This document shows, piece by piece, positions 35,295-44,968 of a stretch of DNA of 64,000 nt. Below the pieces are notes generated by a model, which saw only the letters and a list, made by a program, of their open reading frames with translations, made no database searches and was not told the DNA's origin. Within the stretch, counting starts at the first letter, position 1, and each line of letters opens with the position of its first letter. The translations under genes and the position numbers were made by a program. The stretch is from Paenisporosarcina sp. OV554. Its GTDB lineage: Bacteria; Bacillota; Bacilli; Bacillales_A; Planococcaceae. The stretch is taken from the NCBI RefSeq assembly GCF_003058165.1, contig NZ_QBUC01000011.1, forward strand, positions 50,207 to 114,206. The letters are read 5' to 3'.

Positions 35295-36110
35295 TTAGTT
35301 CATAAATTTAGTAAACCAAGCTACGTATTTAGCACCTGGAATAAATAATAATTGGGCAAGTAATGTTCCAAATAGTCTTGAAGTAATCATCATTAAAGAA
35401 ATGCTCTTTAGTGAAAGATAATTTCCCCTTTGATTAACTACATCATCGGCAAGAACTGAAATTTTAGGGTCAATAAATATCACAAGAAGAATAGTAGCAA
35501 TTCCATTTATTAGCCCAGATGCCATAATAGCAGTTGAAGCTCTATCTGGTGCTAATAATGCTGCGTACAATGCAGATAATACCCCAATTGTATATATTGC
35601 AGTTATTATCATATTGACTAAAAATAATTTATAAGGGATTTCTTTTATCTTAATATCTTTCAAATAGGCAAGCTTTGGTAAACTAAAATGCTTTAATCCT
35701 CGCCTCATGTATTCCAGGGTTAGTCCCTTTTTAGCTAAAGCTGGAATTGACCCTTTCTCTTCTGATAAATGGATTATTGCTCTTGAAAATATGGCAATAA
35801 AAGTAGGAAGTAGAAAAATGCCAAGTAATGTCCCCATTGTTGAAGCACCAATAAGAACTCTATATTGACTTTCAACAAACTCTAAAGTGTTTTCCTTAGG
35901 TGCCGTATCTATTAGACTCCCCGTAAATGGCTGTTGCATCATATTAGCTAACCTTGAAACAATGACCATTAGATTAAATAAGGATAAAGCTGAAGCAATC
36001 ATTTTCACCCTTGCACCCGATAACCTAACGGCGTAGGCAAGCGTTTCTATTGAGTGGATTATAAAAATAAATAAAAATATAAATACTAATTTTTCTGTAA
36101 TAAATTCCAA
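35295..36110 (-). CDS. amj: Lipid II flippase, Amj family
   Basis: 271 residues, about six to seven hydrophobic segments. The opening FIIHSIETLAYAVRLSGARV and later SRLANMMQQPFTGSLID match the Amj (YdaH) family, which flips lipid-linked peptidoglycan precursor across the membrane in parallel to MurJ. In B. subtilis, amj is induced by envelope stress under SigM. It is a single gene with its own terminator (35159-35184) and no antibiotic genes beside it. Start: ATG 36110; the ribosome site is a modest GGGAAATC. Function is well supported by family, not by context. Confidence 0.85.
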   Translation of the reverse strand: MEFITEKLVFIFLFIFIIHSIETLAYAVRLSGARVKMIASALSLFNLMVIVSRLANMMQQPFTGSLIDTAPKENTLEFVESQYRVLIGASTMGTLLGIFLLPTFIAIFSRAIIHLSEEKGSIPALAKKGLTLEYMRRGLKHFSLPKLAYLKDIKIKEIPYKLFLVNMIITAIYTIGVLSALYAALLAPDRASTAIMASGLINGIATILLVIFIDPKISVLADDVVNQRGNYLSLKSISLMMITSRLFGTLLAQLLFIPGAKYVAWFTKFMN

Positions 36111-36288
36111 TTTGATTTCCCTACTTTGGCTTTATTTAATAAACCTAATATTATCACATAACTAAAAGTATTATATTTAACTAAGCTTTCCCATTAGTTG
36201 ACCAAACTTTTCCCTCAGATTAAGAACAGACTTTACTCTTTTGATATAGCTTGGACTCCACGCCCTGCTTTTATTAATTAATTAAAAA

Positions 36289-36314
36289 AGGTCTTGGATT
36301 TTATTCCAAGACCT
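36289..36314 (-). terminator. Terminator of the gerA-type operon
   Basis: AGGTCTTGGA/TCCAAGACCT with a T-run on the minus strand. Near-identical copy at 34917-34942. The intervening 36315-36556 shows no gene. Confidence 0.65.
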
Positions 36315-36556
36315 CCTTGTGTAACAAAAGATAATGTTATTTTTTTATATCCTAATACTTTTCCTTTTATATTATCAATCGGTACTGCACCAAAATTTTA
36401 CTATCAAGACTTCTCCACCAACTGTCCCCTAATACAAACACATAGTCATACAGAAGACAATTTCAATCAGGCTAAAATTAGATTGAAGTTGTCTTCACAT
36501 CAATTAATTGCAGCGAATAATCAGAATTTCTTTCATCCTAGGGACACTGATTATTA

Positions 36557-37618
36557 TCACTCAAACACTCCTGACTCCGTGATCTTTACATCCACTTTTA
36601 CGTTTACATTAATCGTTGGATACATATCGTTCCATTTTTTCTCATCCCAATTCCTTGTCCGGCTCCGTACCTGTTCCCCAAACCCAAGCGGATCAATCTT
36701 TAACGTTTGAAACTTTTTAATCATCTTTTCGGCTTGCTCCTTAACATCTTGTTCCATTTGTTGTTCGACCTTTTTATACATCTTCTTCTGTTGAATTTTT
36801 TTACCGGAGTGTTGCCTGATAATTCCATTAATCTGTAGATTTACTGTGATTTCAGGGGTTGTCTTGATGTTACGGACTAGAAATTTTCTTTTTGAACCAA
36901 GATTTCGGACATAAGTATCAGTTCGTACCTTGTAAGAACCATTTTCCGATGTTTCAGATAACACAGTAAAAACAAATAAATCACTGAAATCGATTTGATC
37001 CACAAATTTATCCTTATCAAACAGAGCGATACCGCTAACCGTTACTTGATCATTCTCTAATTTCAGTAAAGGCAAAAATGGATCCATTCCTGTTGAATAA
37101 TAATCAAACATAAATTGATGTAGATTTTTCTTTGGTAGCAATCCCAGATTCGTATTCTGTTCGATGATTTGGGAAACATACCTCCCTGTGTCCTCGTTCT
37201 TAAATTGTGTGGTTAACATCTCTCTCACTTCACCATCTACGACTGCCAACAAAAGATTTGTCGTGATATTTGGATCGCGTTGGAAATTATCTACAAGATC
37301 AAAAATTCCATGACCCGCAAGCTCGCTGCTGAAGAGAACCAATTCCAGCTTTCCGGTTTCTACAGTTTTCGGAGATTTCGTATCTATTTTGATGAGAAAT
37401 TCTTTACTGAGAGATGAAGTTTCCGTAAACGTTTCACTCGAAATGGACTTATCAGGATTATAGACGGGAATAACAGCTGTCCCCTGAATGAGGTCTTTGG
37501 CTACGTAATCGTATCCTATTGCAGAGTCTAAGTGAAGATCATCCAATATTTGTGTCTTTACACAACCTGTAAGTATAGATGAAATAAATAATAACAGAAT
37601 GATAATTGTTTTTATCAT
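36557..37618 (-). CDS. Germinant receptor C subunit, Ger(x)C family lipoprotein
   Basis: 353 residues. The lipoprotein signal ends in SILTGC (Cys19). The family pattern continues with LDDLHLDSAIGYDY, LVLFSSELAGHGIFDLVDNF, and a C-terminal block with QRDPNITTNLLLAVV and PLGFGEQVRSR. It is the outer-membrane-leaflet C subunit of a spore nutrient receptor. Its ATG overlaps the end of the B-subunit gene by four bases, so it is translationally coupled. It is the last gene of the operon A-B-C; a terminator follows at 36289. Confidence 0.92.
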   Translation of the reverse strand: MIKTIIILLLFISSILTGCVKTQILDDLHLDSAIGYDYVAKDLIQGTAVIPVYNPDKSISSETFTETSSLSKEFLIKIDTKSPKTVETGKLELVLFSSELAGHGIFDLVDNFQRDPNITTNLLLAVVDGEVREMLTTQFKNEDTGRYVSQIIEQNTNLGLLPKKNLHQFMFDYYSTGMDPFLPLLKLENDQVTVSGIALFDKDKFVDQIDFSDLFVFTVLSETSENGSYKVRTDTYVRNLGSKRKFLVRNIKTTPEITVNLQINGIIRQHSGKKIQQKKMYKKVEQQMEQDVKEQAEKMIKKFQTLKIDPLGFGEQVRSRTRNWDEKKWNDMYPTINVNVKVDVKITESGVFE

Positions 37619-38706
37619 CCTTTTTTCCTCACTTTATGATGGATTTGGGAGATGATAAATAAAAATGGAATATAAAGGACAATGATGTAAAAGCCAATAT
37701 GGGATACGTTTGTATTTAGCATATCAACACTAGTACGATTAGTTAGCAAACAATTCACAACAAAGATAATGACAAGCAATACGATTAAGGCCGTATGCTG
37801 CTTGACGCCAAACAATTGCTTAACCCCTCGGCTGGAAGACCATATTGAGAGGCAGATGTTGGGCAATATCACCAGCACATAGGTTGCTATCCCGATATAT
37901 TCGAATCGCTCGACGAATGGCATCTCCACAATTTTCCATATACTTAATGTAGCCCAGACAGTGCCGGCCAGCTGTTTTTCACTGTAATACCCAAACGATA
38001 CGATCGTTAACACAAGATAAATTAATGTCGTAAAAAGAGCACCGAAATGCGCCCATTTTTGAGATTTTTCCGGCTGTTTGATAAAGGGATAAAACATGAA
38101 CAGCGTTTCAAATCCGAGATAGCTTAATGCTGTGTCTTTCGTGGAGATGGCGAGTTCTTTTAAGCTGTGGTCCAAGATTGGTAATAAATTTCTGAAATTC
38201 GCAAACTCTAGCGGAAACCATAGGGTTAACAGCAAGTATAAAGGCAAAACTACTCCCAAAAAGCTCATCCCGGTTACAGTTCGAAATCCCCCGGAAACCA
38301 CATAATAGGTGAGTATCAGAAACACCAGGCTAAATGCCCATACTTTTATCTCTGGAAACATCCAAACCTGAATAACCTCAATAAACGTACGGAGGACGGT
38401 AATCGTAAAAAATAATAAGTAAACGACAAAAAATAAACTAAATAGTCCGCCTATCCATTTTCCGAATAGATCCCGATGAATGACCGTGATATCTCCGTTT
38501 CCCTTTTTCATAATGTTGTAGATCATCCAAATCAGGAGATTGACTATAAACCCAAAAGCCAATACAGCGATCCAGGCGTCATAACCTGCAGATTTGGCGA
38601 TGTATCTTTGAAACCCCAGTACTCCAATTCCTATTTGAATGGAATTAACAAGAAAAAAAACAAGAAAAGGCGATACAAGAAATCGTTCTTTAATAGCTGT
38701 TGGCAT
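37615..38706 (-). CDS. Germinant receptor B subunit, endospore germination permease
   Basis: 363 residues with about ten transmembrane segments, starting LVSPFLVFFLVNSIQIGIGV, the spore-germination permease (APC-fold) family. It is the likely ligand-sensing subunit of the nutrient receptor in the spore inner membrane; amino acid binding is known for GerBB-like proteins, but the ligand here cannot be read. GGAGGTGGG precedes ATG 38706. It lies 30 bp after the A-subunit gene and overlaps the C-subunit gene. Confidence 0.92.
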   Translation of the reverse strand: MPTAIKERFLVSPFLVFFLVNSIQIGIGVLGFQRYIAKSAGYDAWIAVLAFGFIVNLLIWMIYNIMKKGNGDITVIHRDLFGKWIGGLFSLFFVVYLLFFTITVLRTFIEVIQVWMFPEIKVWAFSLVFLILTYYVVSGGFRTVTGMSFLGVVLPLYLLLTLWFPLEFANFRNLLPILDHSLKELAISTKDTALSYLGFETLFMFYPFIKQPEKSQKWAHFGALFTTLIYLVLTIVSFGYYSEKQLAGTVWATLSIWKIVEMPFVERFEYIGIATYVLVILPNICLSIWSSSRGVKQLFGVKQHTALIVLLVIIFVVNCLLTNRTSVDMLNTNVSHIGFYIIVLYIPFLFIISQIHHKVRKKG

Positions 38707-38736
38707 CTTCCCACCTCCTAACTAACCATCGGAATT

Positions 38737-40350
38737 TTATTCATCGATATCTTTCTTCTCTTTCGCTTGTTTTTTATTAAAACGATTAGGTTCTTTTGTC
38801 CTCAACAGAATAGGTCTTTTCGATTGCGATGAGAAGGGCAAACGGATAAATGCATCTTTCAAATCTGCCCAACGCAGCGGGTAAATAGGTTCTAAAAATG
38901 GCCTACCCAACGATGTCAACCGAATTAAGTGAACAAGCAAAAAGCAAAAACAGAGAACCAAACCGACTAATCCCCATAACTGGGCAAATAAGAGAAAAGG
39001 AAAACGAATCAATCGGATCGTATTGTTCATCTTGTAAACGGGAGTGGTAAACGATGCGAGAGCGGCTAGAGCTACGATAATAAGCAAGACATTGCTCACC
39101 AGCGCAGCTTCAACGGCCGCAGTTCCAATTACAATACCTCCAACGATACCGATTGTTTGACCAATCTTTGTGGGTAATCTTGCCCCAGCTTCACGTAACA
39201 GCTCAATTGCCATTTCCAAAAAAATCACTTCTAGTATGGGTGGAAATGGCACATTGCTTCTTGACGTGACAAGCGTTACCATTAACTCTTTTGGTATTAA
39301 TTCATAGTGATAGGTAACAACAGCCACGTAAATCGGGGTCGAGAAAATAGAAAAGGTAACCGCAAAAAGCCGTATAATACGGAAAATCGATGCAACATGC
39401 CACGATAAAAAATAATCTTCAAATGAAGAAAAAAATTCGATCAGTGTGGTTGGGCCTATCAAAGCATGAGGTGACCCGTTTACAAGGATTACTACTTTTC
39501 CTTCCGCTAATACACCAGCCACCCGGTCGGGCCGTTCCGTATCCAACAGCTGTGGAAACGGCGAATTCTGGTTATCCGCAATCATCTGTGCAATATAAGC
39601 GCTATCTATAATCTGATCAAATTCAATATCGTTAATCCGCTGAATAACGGTATTCACGTTTTCTTTATCTACAATTTTTTCAATATAAAGAACAGCCACT
39701 CTCGTTTTTGTAAGTGTGCCAACCATTACCTCTTTAATTTGCAAATCAGAAATAGGCAGTCGTCTACGAATCAGATTAAGATTGCTATCTAAAGATTCTA
39801 CAAATGATTCTTTTGGTCCAATAACGCTAAATTCCACTTCAGGAATTGAAATATTGCGACCAATTTGCAATTCCGCCCGGGCTAACGCGCACATATTATC
39901 CTTTTCATCCAATTGAATCATGACAAATCCGTTTAATATCAATTTTTCAATTTTATCAATCTCACTTGTAATAATAATATCTTCAACCAATATGGCACCC
40001 TTTAATTCTTCATACGTTCGAATTGGCTTGTCGTTGATGAGAGCAAGAATATCACGATGTAATATTTCTACGTTAACCAACGATTTACAATAAGAAATAT
40101 AAAAAGGATTCAAAGAATGGTTATTGGAATAGCAAATAAAATCACTAGATTTCTTCAATCGACTCATGATTTCAGAAAGATTTTCTTTTGATTCTTTTGA
40201 TTCCTTTGATTCCTTTGATTCCTTTGATTCTTTTGATTCTTTTGATTCCTTTGATTCCTTTGATTCCTTTGATTCATTTGATTCCTTTGATTCATTTGAT
40301 TCATTTGATTCTTTGTTTTTCTTTTGAAACCACTTTTTCACTGTACTCAC
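38737..40350 (-). CDS. Germinant receptor A subunit with an (ESK)n N-terminal repeat
   Basis: 537 residues of the GerA/GerKA family: N-terminal cytosolic domain followed by about five transmembrane helices. Family signatures: RVAGVLAEGKVVILVNGSPH, PTTLIEFFSSFEDYF, and VPFPPILEVIFLEMAIELLREAG. It is the channel-like A subunit of a nutrient receptor; signalling starts spore germination. Residues 12-56 are a three-residue repeat (E-S-K / E-S-N) encoded by 9-bp units at 40182-40317, far more regular than in usual GerA proteins. The start is a GTG, either 40350 or 40341; AGGAGA is nearby. Forensporal expression (SigG) is expected from the family, not shown. Confidence 0.92.
   Translation of the reverse strand: MSTVKKWFQKKNKESNESNESKESNESKESKESKESKESKESKESKESKESKESKENLSEIMSRLKKSSDFICYSNNHSLNPFYISYCKSLVNVEILHRDILALINDKPIRTYEELKGAILVEDIIITSEIDKIEKLILNGFVMIQLDEKDNMCALARAELQIGRNISIPEVEFSVIGPKESFVESLDSNLNLIRRRLPISDLQIKEVMVGTLTKTRVAVLYIEKIVDKENVNTVIQRINDIEFDQIIDSAYIAQMIADNQNSPFPQLLDTERPDRVAGVLAEGKVVILVNGSPHALIGPTTLIEFFSSFEDYFLSWHVASIFRIIRLFAVTFSIFSTPIYVAVVTYHYELIPKELMVTLVTSRSNVPFPPILEVIFLEMAIELLREAGARLPTKIGQTIGIVGGIVIGTAAVEAALVSNVLLIIVALAALASFTTPVYKMNNTIRLIRFPFLLFAQLWGLVGLVLCFCFLLVHLIRLTSLGRPFLEPIYPLRWADLKDAFIRLPFSSQSKRPILLRTKEPNRFNKKQAKEKKDIDE
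40182..40317 (-). repeat. 9-bp tandem repeat coding (Glu-Ser-Lys/Asn)n
   Basis: About 15 units of GAATC(A/C)AA(A/T/G)-type (plus strand TTTGATTC[CT]), in frame within the GerA-like gene, so copy-number changes leave the frame intact. Confidence 0.9.
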
Positions 40351-40629
40351 CGTCTCCTGTTTAAAGAAATCCAGAGGTATCCTTTGAAATTAGAACCTTC
40401 GTATTTTTAGATTCTTGTTTGTTCGGCTATACGTCAAAGTAAAAGACAATTAAGGTTCGCGTTTTTCAAGTTAAGAGCAAACCAGAAATGACAAATCTCT
40501 TATTTTCATTGTTAACAAAAATTTATTTATATAAACAAAAAATGAACTTCAGCCACTAAGATTAAAGGGTGCTCAAAGGACAGTATTTTAAACAATGAAC
40601 AACACTTTTAATTATGCAATGGATCATCG
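40351..40629. other. Upstream region of the gerA-type operon
   Basis: About 280 bp of AT-rich DNA. I see no gene and cannot confidently place a forespore promoter. Confidence 0.4.
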
Positions 40630-40795
40630 TTTCCGAGTCGCTTTAGACTGCAAACCTGACTGCACCATAATCTAAAGAACGAAAAAAACGAGCTGTGACT
40701 TTGTCACAGCTCGTTCTTCTGTTTCTACAGACAATCCAGCGGTAGATTTGCGTCTTACGCTTCCCTCCAACCTACACAATCAAAGTTCTTTAAAT
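40630..40795. repeat. Interspersed repeat element with terminator hairpin
   Basis: The left module (CCGAGTCGCTTTAGACTGCA) and hairpin AACGAGCTGTGAC / GTCACAGCTCGTT (40687-40699, 40703-40715) match 1037-1120. The right module ATTTGCGTC..CAAAGTTCTTT (40746-40792) matches 13973-14022. Confidence 0.75.
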
Positions 40796-40822
40796 TCGGT
40801 GGACGAAAGAATAGACACCTAA

Positions 40823-41407
40823 GCAATTGACTATATTGTAAAAGTTGGCAACAGCATTATATCCGAAGCTTTCAAATTTTTTGCATCCGAAAAAGATATG
40901 GAAATTAACAACTTTACAGCCCATCATCGCTTCCCATCCTTCGTAGAAAGAGAATGGGCTGGTGCATATAGCCGAGAGGATCTACGTCAAAAATGGTGGT
41001 TAGACCGAGGGTTAATCGCATGGTTTGTTAACAGCAACCAGCGCCTAATGTTAAAAATCGAAGTGGGTCCACTTCATCAGAAAAAACGACTGGAACTTTT
41101 ACATGCATTGCGGAGCCAAGGAGTAGTAATACGGGATTCTGCCTTTGAAGACGGCAAAAAATACACCAGTATATTTACCAGTTTCTTGCCTTTAAAAAAC
41201 TGGGAATCGAAAGAAGCAATCAGTCAGACCATGATACAAATGTATGATGCTGCAGAATATCAGGAATTAAAAGGGAAAATTGAACGGGCTTTAAGTAATA
41301 TAATTTTTGGAGACGTGGATTTTTATATTTCCCAAAATAACTTCCATGCTAGTCGAAGAAGAAATTCATGGGATGCCGAAGTTCTTGAAGATCTATTTAA
41401 CAAATAG
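40823..41407 (+). pseudogene. C-terminal fragment, probable PD-(D/E)XK-like/DUF4268-type protein
   Basis: Open in frame from 40823, where a stop precedes it; the first ATG is 40898 (169 aa) with no ribosome site. The sequence begins mid-domain (AIDYIVKVGNSIISEAFKFF) and continues NNFTAHHRFPSFVEREWAG, LMLKIEVGPLHQKKRLELL and GVVIRDSAFEDGKKYTS. It resembles the C-terminal half of nuclease-related proteins of that type, but I could not name the family firmly. The beginning is absent, and an interspersed repeat adjoins its left end, so it appears truncated by rearrangement. Confidence 0.5.
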
Positions 41408-41494
41408 GAAATAGATTTTCTTCAGCAACTTTAATAAGACCCAGTATAGTTATTTGTTTCTGCAAACTATCAGATTGTTAGCAAACTAGAAGAT

Positions 41495-41533
41495 AAAAAA
41501 ACCATGAACAGATTCACTCGTTCATGGTTTTTT
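41495..41533 (-). terminator. Terminator of the M4 protease gene
   Basis: AAAAAACCATGAAC / GTTCATGGTTTTTT, perfect 14-bp arms ending just past the stop at 41539. Confidence 0.85.
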
Positions 41534-41538
41534 AAGTT

Positions 41539-43284
41539 TTATTCTGCTGGAACGCCTATAGAATCATATGCATCAATTACTGTTTTAGTTTCTAGTGATG
41601 GTACACCATTCTTATCTGGGTAAAGATCTCTAGAAGCTTGGATAGCAGCTTGACGCATTTCTTTGAAACCAGAAGAAGGTACTAAATATTTTGTTAAAGC
41701 ACGGTAGAAGATTTTTTCAGTTTTTGAACGAGTAATTCCTGTTACTTTTACTCCGTAGTGCTCGCCACCTTCAGAGATTAAGTAAGCAGCTTTGTTGTTA
41801 ATGCTACTACTAATGTGCACGCCACCTTTATCTAACGTACCTTGATAGCGATCTTGATAATGATCTGGATAACGATTATCTCTCATCCCATATGCCGGAG
41901 AAAGAAGTTTAGATCTTGGATCACTTAGTGAGCGAAGACCACCATCACCGGCTTTATTTGGAGTGTAAATATCTTCACCCATGTCCCATTCTGCTGGGCT
42001 AGTAGCGCCATTAGAATGCATTTCAGACAATGCGCCAAAAATATCAGCTAGTGATTCATTGATGGCACCAGACTCATCTTGATACGTTAAATTTGCAGTA
42101 TTTGAAATAACACCATGCGTCATTTCGTGACCAGCGACATCCATGCCACCAGCTAATGAGCTAAATGTAACCCCATCACCATCTCCGTATAACATTTGCT
42201 TTCCGTTCCAAGCGGCGTTATTCCACTTCGACCCAATATGAACAGTACTTATCAATCCCGTACCTTTATCATCTAAGCTATTACGCTTGTGAATATTTTG
42301 ATAATAATTGTTCACTTTAATAGAGTTTGTATGCGCTGAAACAGCAGCAGGATCTGCAAAGAAGTTCGTTTTTGTTTCTACTTCAAATCCCGTGAATCCA
42401 AAAAATGCTGACAGGAGAATGAAAGAATTTTCACCCATGCGTCTCGCGTCGAAAGTGTTGACAGATACAATATTAGGGTTAGCGGTTGTGCCACCAGCAA
42501 TAGCAGCACCTTGTAAATAGTTTTTACCAGATGCAGCATCTTTTACAGCAATAAAGTTTTGCATAGTACCGGTTACGTCTAACCCTCTTGCCATTACTGG
42601 AGTAACTGCCGGTGCATCAGCCTCATGAATTGCATTGAAGCTATCAATTACTTCTCCGTTTGTTGCATCTACAAAGTAATGGAAGTATCCAGGCGCTGGA
42701 ATAGAAGTAGATGCTTTGATTAGGTAAGTTAAATGATATTGCCCTCCATAATTATAGATTGTTAACTCAGAGTCAATTCCATCGTAATTCTTTACTGCAC
42801 CAATTTGTGATTCAACACCTTCTTTGGCAATTGCGATTGCATCATCTTTTGAAATAGATGCTTCGGTTGGAATAATCGAACGCGCTAATTGTTTTTGTGT
42901 TACTTTGCCAAAAGATGCATATACGTTATTGTTTGCATCTAATGCAACAACTTGTCCAGAACCGTAAATTGGAATTCCTTTGTATTGCTCAATAGTACGT
43001 ACATGGTATGTACCTGTTGTACTATCCGCTTGCTCGCTAATAATTTTGAATTGATCCCCTGAAGTTGCCTTCGTTTGAATTCCAGCTACTTGTGATTGAA
43101 GGAAAGCTTTCACAACCTCTTGCTTACTTAATCCTTCAGCTTTAAATAGTAAAGTTGATGCGCTTGCTGGTTGAGCAGCAAATGTAGCTGCATTTGGTAC
43201 GATTCCTCCAAATGTAACTGCCAGAGCCAATACAGCAGGAATAACAACTTTTTTACTCATCTTCTTCTGATCTTTCTTTTTCAA
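41539..43284 (-). CDS. Secreted M4 (thermolysin-like) neutral metalloprotease
   Basis: About 581 residues. Signal peptide (VVIPAVLALAVTFGGIVP...), FTP and PepSY propeptide domains (residues about 50-230), then the catalytic domain with zinc motif GHEMTHGVISN (HExxH) and the third ligand Glu in ESGAINESLADIFG, 19 residues on, and the substrate His in KGGVHISSSI..NKAAY. It degrades extracellular protein. TTG 43284 was chosen: AAGGGGTG lies six bases upstream, and neither the upstream GTG (43317) nor the internal ATG (43260) has such a site. It is divergent from the DUF4047-sipW-camelysin operon, with GGGTTATTTT elements in between. Confidence 0.92.
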   Translation of the reverse strand: MKKKDQKKMSKKVVIPAVLALAVTFGGIVPNAATFAAQPASASTLLFKAEGLSKQEVVKAFLQSQVAGIQTKATSGDQFKIISEQADSTTGTYHVRTIEQYKGIPIYGSGQVVALDANNNVYASFGKVTQKQLARSIIPTEASISKDDAIAIAKEGVESQIGAVKNYDGIDSELTIYNYGGQYHLTYLIKASTSIPAPGYFHYFVDATNGEVIDSFNAIHEADAPAVTPVMARGLDVTGTMQNFIAVKDAASGKNYLQGAAIAGGTTANPNIVSVNTFDARRMGENSFILLSAFFGFTGFEVETKTNFFADPAAVSAHTNSIKVNNYYQNIHKRNSLDDKGTGLISTVHIGSKWNNAAWNGKQMLYGDGDGVTFSSLAGGMDVAGHEMTHGVISNTANLTYQDESGAINESLADIFGALSEMHSNGATSPAEWDMGEDIYTPNKAGDGGLRSLSDPRSKLLSPAYGMRDNRYPDHYQDRYQGTLDKGGVHISSSINNKAAYLISEGGEHYGVKVTGITRSKTEKIFYRALTKYLVPSSGFKEMRQAAIQASRDLYPDKNGVPSLETKTVIDAYDSIGVPAE

Positions 43285-43537
43285 TACACTCACCCCTTCT
43301 TTAAAATGTGATATCACAATTAGAATTATTTAGAAAATTCTAAACAAAGTCAATCGGTTCTAGCCAACTCCCTATTGGGTTATTTTTAATGCGGCTATTA
43401 GCATTTATCTGCTCCAATAAGCAATTTCGACAAAATTCCGCCTTGTTTTATGATAAAAATAACCCCATTTAAATATTCGCTCAATTCTGAAATAATGAGG
43501 GCAGAAAGATAGAGTTGCTTTACGAAGGAGGGTACAA
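43285..43537. promoter_or_regulatory. Divergent control region between the M4 protease and the sipW operon
   Basis: Contains CTATTGGGTTATTTTTA (43372-43388) and the inverted AAAATAACCCCATTTAAA (43456-43473). These resemble the TGGGGTTATTTT-type elements near the other proteases. Confidence 0.4.
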
Positions 43538-44371
43538 ATGAAGAGAACATTCAATAGAGTTGTCATACTTCCCTGCTTATGTTGCGTTTCCTTCTATGCA
43601 GGAATTCAGATAGTAGGAGAAACAGAAGCGTCATTTTCTAGCCAAGTTTCATCAGATCCCATAACAATGTCTGCAGCATTTGTTTTTCCAGCAACCATTA
43701 AACAGTTAGAGGAATATGCACAAGAGATTGCAAAGCTTATGCATGTCAACTTTGAAACTATCATTGCTACTTCACCAGGTTTATCATTACAAGCATTATA
43801 TGAAAGGCTTGCTGAAATCACAGAAATCGAACAGGAATTAAACCTCCAATTAGGCACACTAAAGAATGTTTATGATGAAATGTCCACATATAATAATCAG
43901 ATTCAAGATCAAGGAGAAGCTGATAACCGTACATTTGAATATGTACGTAAGGGTTTTGAAAACATAGATAGAATTTTGCAAGAAGTACAAGGAACGATTG
44001 ATTTTCAACAACTAGAAGCAGTTCGCTCTACTATCACATTGCAAATAAATGAACTGGAAGAAAAAGCTTCTAAAGAAAATACACAAGCCAATCAACATCA
44101 AGACAACTCTGAATCTCCGGATGAAACAACATCGGAAGAAACAGCTTCCGAGGAAAATACACAAGTCAATCAAAATCAAGACAACTCTGAATCTCCAGAT
44201 GGAACAACATCAGAAGAAACAGCTTCCGAGGAAAATACACAAGTCAATCAACATCAAGACAACTCTGAATCTCCGGATGAAATAACATCTAATCAAGAAG
44301 CATCAACGAATTCAAATAATAATGAGGAGGTGACAGAACATGAAGAAGAAAATATTGAGCGCAGTGAGTAG
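43538..44371 (+). CDS. DUF4047-type secreted protein of the sipW/camelysin operon
   Basis: 277 residues. A short N-terminal hydrophobic segment (VVILPCLCCVSFYAGIQIVG) is followed by TEASFSSQ, as in camelysin-type substrates, a probable coiled region (residues 50-175; AYERLAEITEIEQELN-like), and 2.6 copies of a 26-residue Asn/Gln/Glu/Ser-rich repeat (78-bp units from 44075). Family members of this kind are encoded with SipW and camelysin/TasA. Its stop lies downstream of the sipW start, an overlap of 32 bp, so the two are translationally linked. It may be a matrix or surface component; the exact function is unknown. Confidence 0.7.
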   Translation: MKRTFNRVVILPCLCCVSFYAGIQIVGETEASFSSQVSSDPITMSAAFVFPATIKQLEEYAQEIAKLMHVNFETIIATSPGLSLQALYERLAEITEIEQELNLQLGTLKNVYDEMSTYNNQIQDQGEADNRTFEYVRKGFENIDRILQEVQGTIDFQQLEAVRSTITLQINELEEKASKENTQANQHQDNSESPDETTSEETASEENTQVNQNQDNSESPDGTTSEETASEENTQVNQHQDNSESPDEITSNQEASTNSNNNEEVTEHEEENIERSE

Positions 44372-44885
44372 CATCATTAGAAGCGTTTTCCTAATTGCCG
44401 TATGTTTATTAGCATTTGTTGTTCTTTCTTCTCGAGTATCAGGAGGTGAACCAACAATTTCAGGATACCAAGTAAAAACAGTATTATCAGGATCGATGGA
44501 ACCTACATTTCAAACAGGTTCTATCATCTCTATCAAGTTAGGAAATTCTTCTTCTTATAAAAAAGGTGATATTATAACTTTTCGCGTTGATGAGAAGTTA
44601 ATTACACATAGAATTTTGGATGTAAAGCAAGCGAATGGACAAGTATCTTATAAAACAAAAGGTGATAATAATGACGGTCCTGATTTATGGACTGTTTCCT
44701 CACAAGATGTAGTTGGAAAGTACACGAACTATACGATTCCTTATGTAGGATATGCTATGAATTATGCGAATTCTAAAGCAGGGTCAGCTCTTTTGTTAAT
44801 AGTTCCTGGTATACTGTTGATCATTTCTGCATTACGTTCCATTTTTGGTGCAATTAAACAGCTAGAAGTAAAAAAAGCATTGTAA
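44340..44885 (+). CDS. sipW: SipW-type (ER-type) signal peptidase I
   Basis: 181 residues, two membrane segments (about 12-32 and 143-165). The active-site box TVLSGSMEPTFQTGSIISI carries the Ser; the ER-type His is in VDEKLITHRILDV and the DNNDGPDLWTV box follows. It releases camelysin/TasA-like proteins that carry a non-standard signal sequence. GGAGGTGA lies inside the preceding gene, about five bases upstream. It is upstream of the camelysin gene, its likely substrate. Confidence 0.93.
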   Translation: MKKKILSAVSSIIRSVFLIAVCLLAFVVLSSRVSGGEPTISGYQVKTVLSGSMEPTFQTGSIISIKLGNSSSYKKGDIITFRVDEKLITHRILDVKQANGQVSYKTKGDNNDGPDLWTVSSQDVVGKYTNYTIPYVGYAMNYANSKAGSALLLIVPGILLIISALRSIFGAIKQLEVKKAL

Positions 44886-44968
44886 TTTGGTTATATCTCC
44901 TATGTACCTACAAAAATACATAAGAGTTTAATAAATTTTGATTCAATAATAATAAGGGGGATTTAAGA

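Noticed and set aside
36294..36710. Plus-strand 138-residue frame overlapping the Ger(x)C gene end
   Set aside because: It begins inside a terminator hairpin and runs antisense to a conserved germination gene.
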